Below are positions 1 through 5,035 of a DNA stretch of 5,292 nucleotides, piece after piece (positions within the stretch are counted from its first letter, which is position 1; every line of letters begins with the position of its first letter). Origin of the DNA: Holosporales bacterium (GTDB lineage Bacteria; Pseudomonadota; Alphaproteobacteria; RUG11792); the NCBI GenBank assembly GCA_031267545.1, contig JAIRYU010000051.1:1-5292 (forward strand), given 5' to 3'. A program made the position numbers and the translations under genes. Under the pieces are notes generated by a model, which saw nothing but the letters and a program-made list of their open reading frames with translations, was not told the DNA's origin and made no database searches.

Positions 1-2
1 CC

Positions 3-923
3 AACGATCTGAACTGAACCACCAAGTGACTTTGTAATCGCGGAAAATCCGTCCCAGTCCTCCTCGGAAAACGGATCCTCTATCGAAACAATTGGGTAAT
101 TTTTTGTGAGTTGTCGATACATATCTACAAGCTGTTCAGTTGTGTATATATCCCCGTCGATCTGATATTGCCCCTCGTTATAGAACTCGGACGCCGCCGC
201 GTCGAGGGCGATTTTCACATCGTCCCCAGGCGTATATCCAGCCTTAGAGATTGCTTCCATAATGACGTCTAAAGCTTCGCGAGTAGACGAGAGATTAGGA
301 GCGACTCCTCCCTCATCCCCCACGTTAGAGCTCAGGCCTCTCGATTTCAGTATGTTTCTAAGAGTATGGTAAACAGTAGAACATATGTGTACATACTCCA
401 TGAAAGGAAGATCCTTCGCGGGCGCAATCATGAACTCTTGAATATCTATCTTATTGTCGGCATGCGCGCCTCCGTTCAGTATGTTCATCATAGGCTTTGG
501 CACCCTGCAATTACGAATGCCGCCGATATATCGGTAAAGCGGCATACCATAATGATCGGCTGCCGCGCGACATACGGCAAGGCTCACAGACAGAATAGCA
601 TTTGCCCCGAGGCGAGACTTACTATCAGTTCCGTCTAGGTCTATCAAGACGTCGTCCACATGAGACTGGTTTATTGCAGTCATTCCAGCAATCGCTGGGG
701 CGATCACGTTATTAACATTTGCCACGGCAGTACGAACTCCCTTCCCCATAAATCTACAGCCGCCATCTCGAAGCTCCAATGCCTCCGCCGTTCCAGTTGA
801 CGCGCCCGATGGAATTGCCGCTATTCCAACCGCTCCGCTATGCAACACAACTTCCGTTTCTACTGTGGGAATTCCCCTGGAATCCAAAATCTCCCTAGCT
901 ATAATTTTATCAACTAATGGCAT
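3..923 (-). CDS. eno: Enolase (phosphopyruvate hydratase), N-terminal 307 residues; C-terminus beyond the window
   Basis: Enolase interconverts 2-phosphoglycerate and phosphoenolpyruvate in the cytoplasm, in glycolysis and gluconeogenesis, using Mg2+. The translation matches the family throughout. It shows AREILDSRGIPTVE near the N-terminus, the substrate loop SGAST at residues 39-43, LGANAILSVSLA at 105-116, GGAHADN with the conserved His at 154, QEF with Glu163, GDEGG with Glu204, and the metal ligands Asp241 (ALDAAASEF) and Glu282 (SIEDPF). Every active-site residue that should lie in this part is present. Family members have about 425-430 residues, so about 120 residues, including the catalytic lysines, lie off the left edge. 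The ATG at 923 was chosen because it gives the usual distance to the DSRG motif. The frame stays open upstream to near 1003 and includes a GTG, but that would add a non-family extension. There is no good Shine-Dalgarno sequence before the ATG. It is the last visible gene of the minus-strand cluster, 85 bases after recJ. Confidence 0.97.
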   Translation of the reverse strand, partial: MPLVDKIIAREILDSRGIPTVETEVVLHSGAVGIAAIPSGASTGTAEALELRDGGCRFMGKGVRTAVANVNNVIAPAIAGMTAINQSHVDDVLIDLDGTDSKSRLGANAILSVSLAVCRAAADHYGMPLYRYIGGIRNCRVPKPMMNILNGGAHADNKIDIQEFMIAPAKDLPFMEYVHICSTVYHTLRNILKSRGLSSNVGDEGGVAPNLSSTREALDVIMEAISKAGYTPGDDVKIALDAAASEFYNEGQYQIDGDIYTTEQLVDMYRQLTKNYPIVSIEDPFSEEDWDGFSAITKSLGGSVQIV

Positions 924-953
924 ATCAACACCGACGCAGTACGACTGCCTGGA

Positions 954-985
954 ATTATATACCAGCGCGTCCTGTTGGGTTACAA
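954..985 (-). promoter_or_regulatory. Possible promoter for eno
   Basis: Reading the minus strand in the recJ-eno gap, TTGTAA (985-980) is followed after 18 bases by an extended -10, TGg-TATATA (964-956). A perfect TATAAT overlaps it at 959-954. Transcription would begin near 945-950, leaving a leader of about 25 bases before the eno ATG. This would let eno be expressed independently of the upstream dciA-like/murB/recJ unit. It rests on motif matching by eye only. Confidence 0.4.
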
Positions 986-1008
986 AATTCACGCGAACCG
1001 TTTATGAT

Positions 1009-2763
1009 CTACGCTATACGTGCATCCTGTACAAAAAAGCTCTTACCGTATCGTTCGTGTATATTGATATACCCAGCCACATCAAACAGGTCGTCGGTTC
1101 TTTTTTCGATGTGATTCACGAGATTATGTTTTGCATGACAGTGAAATATCATCGCCTTTAACATTTTCCCGGGGCGCTCTCCGCTTAACCACAGCATCAG
1201 ATGCGAACGGTCGTTACCGACTCTCTTTGCGTCTCTTATTCTCACCCTCTCTATGCAAAAGAGCGGTTTTTCCATTCCAACTCCGAATGGTTCCATAACC
1301 GCCAAATCACGCGTTATTTGCGCGAAGTTGCTCATGGTGGTGATTTTGCAATCGATGTCCAGGGTTGGGACGTAGTCGGCGCGTATATTCGTATTAACAA
1401 AATCTGCAAATCTGGAAATTTGATCTCTGGAGATCGTAAATCCGCCGGCCTGGGAATGGCCGCCTCCTTCGATTATGAGCCCGTCGTTTTTTGCCGATGC
1501 CAACAATTCGCCAAGATGCGCTCCAGGCACCGATCTAGCGGATCCCTTCCCAATCCCATCCTGGTTAAACGAAATCACAAACGACGGTTTGTGAAATTTA
1601 TCTTTGAGCCTTCCGGCGACGATGCCAATAACCCCTTCATGCCATCCGTCTCCATACACACAAATTCCTGAATTATGAAATAATTGACCAGCCTCGCACA
1701 TAGCTATTGCCTCGTTTACAATTTGTTTTTCGATCTCTTTTCTCTTCTTATTCATAGATACCAACTTCAATGCAATATCAGCTGCCTCTTCGTCATTTTT
1801 CGAGAGCAACAACTTCAGCGCTATCGTTGGATCTCCGAGTCTTCCGGCTGCGTTCATTGCCGGCCCAATGAAAAATCCCAAATCTTCAGCGGAGGAAATT
1901 TTTGTCATATTGAGCGTTTGCATGAGTTGATAGATTCCAAGCGGGTACTTGCCGTCTAATAATGCGCGTTTCACAATTGCTCGATTGACGCCTTTCAATT
2001 CCATAACATCGCATAGCGTTCCAAGAGCAACTACTCCAGTTAAATCAAGCAAGTTGGGCTCTAACTTGTCTGAGAAAAATTTGCGACGCTTAAGTTCTCT
2101 TTGTAGGGCGATGATGAACATCAAGACAACTCCTGCGGCGCACAGACTCTTGATATGCGAACCGCATATTTCGTGTTGATCCTTTCGATGCGGATTTATG
2201 ATTGCCACAGCTTCCGGCAAGGCGTCGCATACCTGAGCATGATGATCAATAACTATTGAATCTATTCCTGCCTGCTTAGCTTTATGAATTTCGTTTATAG
2301 CATTGATCCCGGTATCAACCGCAATAATCAAATTAACGCCATTATCAACGGCCATGCTCAACGCCCGTTTGCTTACCCCATAACCGTCAGTAAATCTGTT
2401 TGGAAGAAGATATGTAGGCGGAGCTCCTACATCGGATAGATATTTTACCATTAGGTATGCGGATGTTATACCATCCACATCGTAGTCGCCTAGTATCATG
2501 ATTCTTTCTCTGTTCGCCACTGCGTTGGCGAGACGTTCGACTCCCTTATCCATATCTAAAAACAGAGATGGGTCAGGTATCGTGTTTTTTAATTTTGAAT
2601 CCAGTATCATTTTTATTTCAGACGGATCTGAGATTCCCCTATTGAGAAAGATATTTGCGACAAGACTCGTAACTCCCGTTGCCATTGCGACTTCGGCAAC
2701 CTCCTCGGGATCGTTTCTAAAAAAATTCCAAACGTTACCTGAAAATGAAATCTGAGTATGCAT
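1009..2763 (-). CDS. recJ: Single-stranded-DNA-specific exonuclease RecJ
   Basis: RecJ degrades single-stranded DNA 5' to 3' in RecF-pathway recombination, mismatch repair and processing of stalled forks. The protein has 584 residues, close to the E. coli length of 577. The DHH phosphoesterase motifs appear in order: GDYDVDG (92-98), PNRFTDGYG (121-129), AVDTG (148-152), IDHH (172-175) and LCDVM with Asp252. They are followed by GPAMNAAGRLGD (300-311). The DHHA1 part follows with WHEGVIGIVAGRL (374-386), KGSARSVPGAHL (406-417) and GGGHSQAGG (433-441). The tail contains EPFGVGMEKPLF (491-502), typical of the RecJ OB-fold region. All metal-binding aspartates and histidines are intact, so the enzyme is probably active. 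The ATG lies 3 bases after the murB stop. An AGGAGA ribosome binding site (2779-2774) sits inside the last murB codons, 11 bases upstream, which suggests coupled translation. Confidence 0.97.
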   Translation of the reverse strand: MHTQISFSGNVWNFFRNDPEEVAEVAMATGVTSLVANIFLNRGISDPSEIKMILDSKLKNTIPDPSLFLDMDKGVERLANAVANRERIMILGDYDVDGITSAYLMVKYLSDVGAPPTYLLPNRFTDGYGVSKRALSMAVDNGVNLIIAVDTGINAINEIHKAKQAGIDSIVIDHHAQVCDALPEAVAIINPHRKDQHEICGSHIKSLCAAGVVLMFIIALQRELKRRKFFSDKLEPNLLDLTGVVALGTLCDVMELKGVNRAIVKRALLDGKYPLGIYQLMQTLNMTKISSAEDLGFFIGPAMNAAGRLGDPTIALKLLLSKNDEEAADIALKLVSMNKKRKEIEKQIVNEAIAMCEAGQLFHNSGICVYGDGWHEGVIGIVAGRLKDKFHKPSFVISFNQDGIGKGSARSVPGAHLGELLASAKNDGLIIEGGGHSQAGGFTISRDQISRFADFVNTNIRADYVPTLDIDCKITTMSNFAQITRDLAVMEPFGVGMEKPLFCIERVRIRDAKRVGNDRSHLMLWLSGERPGKMLKAMIFHCHAKHNLVNHIEKRTDDLFDVAGYINIHERYGKSFFVQDARIA

Positions 2764-2766
2764 ATG

Positions 2767-3651
2767 TTAGCGTTCTCCTATAATTTTAATTTCTTCATTA
2801 AGCAGTATTCCGGTTTTTTCAAAAACTATCTTCTTTATGATTTCAATTAATTTGACAAAGTCTGACGCTTTAGCGCCGCCAGCGTTCATTAGAAAATTAC
2901 AGTGCTTATCCGATACGACAGCGCTGCCAACAGATAATCTGTCGCATCCTGACTCCTTGATCAGCTCCCACGCTTTCATGTTTGGAGGGTTTTTAAAGGC
3001 GCTCCCGCACGTGGCCCCAAGCGGTTGAGAGCGCAGTCGTTTTCCGGTTAACTCCTTAACTGTGTTTTCTAGATCCGCTCTAGATGATCCGCATGTTCTA
3101 AACACAGCCGACGTCACTATAGATCCAGCCGGAACATTGCCGTCTCTGTATTTCATGTCTAGTTCATGAACTGTAGCCGAAGCGGCCGTACCACAATCGT
3201 CCACAAGGTCAACAGACGCTAGCGCATTCGAAATTTCAAAACCCGGGATTCCGGCATTCATTGCAATGGCGCCGCCAACGGTTCCCGGGATTCCGCATAA
3301 CTTTTCGCATGACGATACTGAACTCTCCACCGACGTATTGATGAAATGCGGGAGTAACGCGCCAGCTTCAACAACTGCGTACTGTGACTTCAACTCAATC
3401 CTACGCATATATCGCGAAAGATTAATTACGCAGCCGCGAACTCCGCCGTCAAGTACGATCGTATTCGATGCGTTTCCGATTACGACTACCCCAAGGCCGC
3501 TTGGTCTATTCCTCAAAAACCCAACTAAATCGGCCAGATCCATCGGGTTAAACACTACGTCGCATTTACCGCCAACTCTAAGAAAGGTTGCCTCCTTAAA
3601 GTCATAATCAAAAACGTACTTCCCGCGAATCCTTGGAAGATTACGCAGCAT
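2767..3651 (-). CDS. murB: UDP-N-acetylenolpyruvoylglucosamine reductase MurB
   Basis: MurB is the cytoplasmic, FAD- and NADPH-dependent enzyme that makes UDP-N-acetylmuramate, the second committed step of peptidoglycan synthesis. The 294-residue product shows FLRVGGKCDVVFNP (23-36), the FAD-binding IGNASNTIVLDGGVRG (58-73; most relatives have GNGSN), and CGIPGTVGGAIAMNAG (119-134). The catalytic positions are present: Arg169 in KYRDG, Ser217 in CGSAFKNP (215-222) and a Glu at 286-287 before IKIIG. VVSDKHCNFLMNAGGA (245-260) is also typical. The short form without the extra tyrosine loop indicates a type II MurB. The ATG at 3651 gives the expected MLRNLPRIRGKY beginning and overlaps the end of the upstream DciA-like gene by 11 bases, implying coupled translation. 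The local ribosome binding site is weak. Its presence implies that the organism makes muramyl peptides, or did so recently. Confidence 0.97.
   Translation of the reverse strand: MLRNLPRIRGKYVFDYDFKEATFLRVGGKCDVVFNPMDLADLVGFLRNRPSGLGVVVIGNASNTIVLDGGVRGCVINLSRYMRRIELKSQYAVVEAGALLPHFINTSVESSVSSCEKLCGIPGTVGGAIAMNAGIPGFEISNALASVDLVDDCGTAASATVHELDMKYRDGNVPAGSIVTSAVFRTCGSSRADLENTVKELTGKRLRSQPLGATCGSAFKNPPNMKAWELIKESGCDRLSVGSAVVSDKHCNFLMNAGGAKASDFVKLIEIIKKIVFEKTGILLNEEIKIIGER
2774..2779 (-). promoter_or_regulatory. Ribosome binding site of recJ inside the end of murB
   Basis: AGGAGA lies 11 bases before the recJ ATG at 2763 and overlaps the codons for the last Ile-Gly-Glu of MurB. It is the clearest Shine-Dalgarno sequence in the housekeeping part of the window. 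It supports both the recJ start and coupling of recJ translation to murB. Confidence 0.6.
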
Positions 3652-4150
3652 TTTGGATTTCTGCTTTTAAAAGTTCAAGCGCCTTTTTGAGAGATTCATT
3701 TTCGAAAGATTCACCAAGCTTACAAGGGCGCGGCTCGTCTACGACAGATTCACAAGGATCAGCTATTTCGTCCGTCCTCTTTCTAAGCGTCAACACATGC
3801 TTAAAAGCCAAATCAATCTCAAGGGCTCCCGTAAGCAGCTTGATTTCGCCTACGATACGATCGGAGCAGCCTCTCACGACAATGGCCGCAGACCCCAAAA
3901 TATTTACCGTTACCAACAATCCGCCGCAGGCTATAGAGGCTTCTTTGCCGACATACCGCCTCGCGCGTCTCACGCCGCCAAATTCGGCGACGCCTACCAG
4001 ACATTCTCCAACTATGCTGTTCCAGCTCCTGGCGATCGTCAAATGAAGAGCCAAAAGACCATCGCTTCGACCGATTATGTTACCAATTACTGAGAATACC
4101 CGCTTCAATGCGCTTGACGATACGAGGCCTAACGGGTGAAATAGTAGCAA
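3641..4150 (-). CDS. DUF721/DciA-like protein (possible replicative helicase loader)
   Basis: DciA (DUF721) proteins are known to bind and help load the replicative helicase DnaB in bacteria that lack DnaC or DnaI. This 169-codon frame resembles the short alphaproteobacterial DUF721 proteins. ARSWNSIVGE (40-49) matches the family's W-x-x-IVG signature, and GGLLVTVNILGSAAIVV (76-92) matches its L-x-V-x-V core strand. SDRIVGEIKLLTG (96-108) would be the following helix. The remaining tail is polar and charged, ending in an acidic/lysine helix (147-166). The match is by motif and hydrophobic pattern, so the assignment is moderate. The frame has no ATG at all. The longest start is a TTG at 4150; a second TTG at 4108 gives a family-like MKRVFSVIG beginning and fits a possible promoter just upstream. 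Neither has a good ribosome binding site. It overlaps murB by 11 bases and leads the minus-strand cluster. Confidence 0.65.
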   Translation of the reverse strand: MLLFHPLGLVSSSALKRVFSVIGNIIGRSDGLLALHLTIARSWNSIVGECLVGVAEFGGVRRARRYVGKEASIACGGLLVTVNILGSAAIVVRGCSDRIVGEIKLLTGALEIDLAFKHVLTLRKRTDEIADPCESVVDEPRPCKLGESFENESLKKALELLKAEIQNAA

Positions 4151-4169
4151 AGATACAACAACGCAGCAA
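4141..4169 (-). promoter_or_regulatory. Possible promoter of the dciA-like/murB/recJ unit
   Basis: On the minus strand, TTGCTG (4169-4164) and TACTAT (4146-4141) are separated by exactly 17 bases, a good sigma70-type arrangement. Transcription would begin near 4133. That is downstream of the TTG at 4150, so if this promoter is real the gene must begin at the TTG at 4108, with a leader of about 25 bases. This is motif evidence only. Confidence 0.35.
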
Positions 4170-4178
4170 ACATTTTGT

Positions 4179-4206
4179 TTGAGTTTTTCGATCCTTGTGT
4201 GATACG
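4179..4206 (+). promoter_or_regulatory. Possible promoter for rpmH-rnpA
   Basis: TTGAGT (4179-4184) is followed after 16 bases by GATACG (4201-4206), which is preceded by TGT so that it resembles an extended -10. It points at rpmH, 40 bases downstream. The -10 match is mediocre. It is the best plus-strand candidate I see in the 96-base divergent gap between the DciA-like gene and rpmH, which contains no other gene. Confidence 0.3.
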
Positions 4207-4246
4207 CTGACGCGTGTCTCGTGTGGGATTTTTGCCGTAGTTAATT

Positions 4247-4381
4247 ATGAAGCGCACATATCAGCCAAGCAATTTAGTCAGGAAGCGGAGACATGGATTT
4301 TTAAGTAGGATGGCTACTCCTGGCGGGCGCCGAATCCTGTCGGCCAGACGGGCCAAGGGAAGAAAAAGGCTGTGCGCGTAG
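4247..4381 (+). CDS. rpmH: 50S ribosomal protein L34
   Basis: L34 is a small, very basic protein of the large ribosomal subunit. The 44-codon frame begins MKRTYQPSNLVRKRRHGF, continues SRMATPGGRRIL at 20-31, and ends in the arginine/lysine-rich RRAKGRKRLCA. It matches the whole family from first to last residue at the standard length. The KRRHGF and RRAKGRKRL segments are of the alphaproteobacterial type. The ATG is fixed by the invariant MKRT beginning, although no Shine-Dalgarno sequence precedes it. It is the first gene of a plus-strand pair with rnpA, which begins 24 bases downstream. This is the near-universal bacterial order, in which the two are cotranscribed and rpmH is usually the more strongly expressed. 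It is divergent from the DciA-like gene. Confidence 0.97.
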   Translation: MKRTYQPSNLVRKRRHGFLSRMATPGGRRILSARRAKGRKRLCA

Positions 4382-4405
4382 TTACTGACGCGTTGAGAAA
4401 CGCCT

Positions 4406-4780
4406 GTGGTATCAAGGATCCCGAAAACAATAAAGAAAAGAGCCGAATTTGTTAGAGTTGGCAAGGTTGGCGTTGCAGCGAGAACGAGGACCGTTGTGGC
4501 TGTCTGTTGCGGCAATGACCGCGGGGGGGCGCTCGCCGGGTTTACGGCTAGTAAAAAAGTAGGACGCGCCGTCAAACGTAATAAGGCAAAGCGGAGACTG
4601 AGAAGTCTCGTTAGGGAATTTTGCCAGATGTTTTGCCAGGATTCCTCCTACGTATTCATTGCAACTCAGGCCACGGCGTTGTGCGATTTTAGCATATTAC
4701 GATCCGACTTTCTGTACTGCATGAAGCGTCATTTGAAATCTGATCGCGCGGCGCGCGCGAAAACTGTCCTGCCCCTTTAA
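4406..4780 (+). CDS. rnpA: Ribonuclease P protein component
   Basis: RnpA is the basic protein subunit that binds the RNase P RNA and the 5' leader of precursor tRNAs, helping to mature tRNA 5' ends. The 124-residue product has the usual length. It shows IKKRAEFVRV (9-18), the family's N-terminal helix motif, GFTASKKVGRAVKRN (45-59) and AKRRLRSLVRE (61-71), the RNR signature of the RNA-binding cleft, and YVFIAT (82-87) as the following core strand. The start is a GTG at 4406, the first usable start after an in-frame TGA at 4394. A weak GAGA lies 7 bases before it. The last dozen residues (DRAARAKTVLPL) are arginine/alanine-rich and unlike the conserved core. Their codons form a perfect GC-only hairpin at 4744-4760. 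IS debris starts within about 70 bases of the stop. Although the sequence is divergent, the RNR motif makes the identification secure. Confidence 0.93.
   Translation: MVSRIPKTIKKRAEFVRVGKVGVAARTRTVVAVCCGNDRGGALAGFTASKKVGRAVKRNKAKRRLRSLVREFCQMFCQDSSYVFIATQATALCDFSILRSDFLYCMKRHLKSDRAARAKTVLPL
4744..4760 (+). repeat. Perfect 7-base inverted repeat at the 3' end of rnpA
   Basis: TCGCGCG (4744-4750) and CGCGCGA (4754-4760) flank a three-base loop and would form a very stable hairpin in the mRNA. It encodes Arg-Ala-Ala-Arg-Ala of the RnpA tail. No run of T follows, so it is not a standard intrinsic terminator. It could still protect or define the 3' end of the rpmH-rnpA message. Confidence 0.6.
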
Positions 4781-4840
4781 AATTGCGCCAGAGACAACGA
4801 GGAAGTTGGCATATACTGCCCCACTCAAATGGCGAAAAAC
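4781..4840. other. Short unassigned spacer between rnpA and the IS481-type remnant
   Basis: No gene is recognised here. CAGAGAC occurs at 4789-4795 and again at 4840-4846, so the spacer is bracketed by a 7-base direct repeat. CGCCA (4786-4790) is answered by TGGCG (4830-4834) as an inverted pair. No intrinsic terminator for rpmH-rnpA is visible. The repeats may mark the deletion that removed the body of the insertion sequence, but 7 bases can arise by chance. Confidence 0.35.
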
Positions 4841-4916
4841 AGAGACCTTTGCCTAACTGCTTCCCTAACTCCAGTAATCCTATCTTTGGTTTGATTATCT
4901 TTTGCTGTAAATTCAT
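4841..4916 (-). pseudogene. IS481-type transposase, N-terminal fragment
   Basis: The frame opens with MNLQQKIIKPKIGLLELGKQLG. I recognise this as the start of a group of IS481-type DDE transposases that normally continue into NVSQACKxMGYSRDSFYRF, a helix-turn-helix DNA-binding domain. Here the match stops after about 22 codons (4851). If one extra G is allowed near 4846, the next codons would read KVS, so the match could reach about 4841 before it is lost. The open frame continues without family similarity, antisense to the end of rnpA, and stops at 4689. The helix-turn-helix and the whole catalytic core (about 300 residues in intact relatives) are missing, so no active transposase can be made. 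The start is sound: AGGAG (4928-4924) lies 7 bases before the ATG. The assignment is from memory of the family, not from a search. Confidence 0.65.
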
Positions 4917-4923
4917 CTTTCTT

Positions 4924-4928
4924 CTCCT
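4924..4928 (-). promoter_or_regulatory. Ribosome binding site of the IS481-type fragment
   Basis: AGGAG lies 7 bases before the ATG at 4916. It is the best-spaced Shine-Dalgarno sequence in the window and fixes the start of the truncated transposase. Confidence 0.6.
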
Positions 4929-4950
4929 AAAAAATGTTACCTACCTATAC

Positions 4951-4991
4951 GCAAAACGAACTCGCCTTAAAATAGGCTTCGTTCGTTTCGC
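4951..4991. repeat. Long inverted repeat in the leader of the IS481-type remnant
   Basis: The outer arms at 4951-4961 and 4981-4991 are complementary at 10 of 11 positions (core AAACGAAC/GTTCGTTT). An inner GCCT/AGGC stem (4964-4967 with 4974-4977) closes a six-base loop, TAAAAT, with small asymmetric bulges between the two stems. In the transposase direction the hairpin ends about 22 bases before the AGGAG. A run of six T follows some 15 bases later, too far for a standard terminator. Hairpins in this position in other insertion sequences can reduce transposase expression from outside transcription; that role here is inference. Confidence 0.6.
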
Positions 4992-5035
4992 TCTCTCAGT
5001 TATAACGCTTCTGTCAGATTAAATTTTGTGTTGTA

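Noticed and set aside
366..1161. Open frames on the plus strand opposite eno and the 3' end of recJ
   Set aside because: Enolase conservation explains this DNA. The antisense translations have no family features and no convincing start signals.
1201..1671. A 156-codon open frame on the plus strand inside recJ
   Set aside because: It lies wholly antisense to recJ, which is a full-length, strongly conserved gene. Its translation shows no recognisable motif, so it is a shadow frame.
3633..4093. Plus-strand frames and a 61-codon minus-strand frame within the DciA-like gene
   Set aside because: They overlap the frame that carries the W-x-x-IVG signature and that overlaps murB by only 11 bases. 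None shows a family pattern of its own.
4261..4575. A 104-codon minus-strand frame opposite rpmH and rnpA
   Set aside because: The arginine- and lysine-rich codons of rpmH and rnpA leave the opposite frame free of stops. Both plus-strand genes are certain.
4951..4991. The inverted repeat as a rho-independent terminator for rpmH-rnpA
   Set aside because: On the plus strand no T-run follows the stem. On the minus strand the six T residues are about 15 bases beyond it, and it lies in the IS leader about 170 bases past rnpA.
4783..5022. A 79-codon plus-strand frame after rnpA with a hydrophobic stretch resembling a membrane segment
   Set aside because: It is the reverse of the IS481-type fragment and its leader. 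Its hydrophobic run (IFGLIIFCCKFIFLLL) is the antisense of the lysine-rich transposase start and ribosome binding site.
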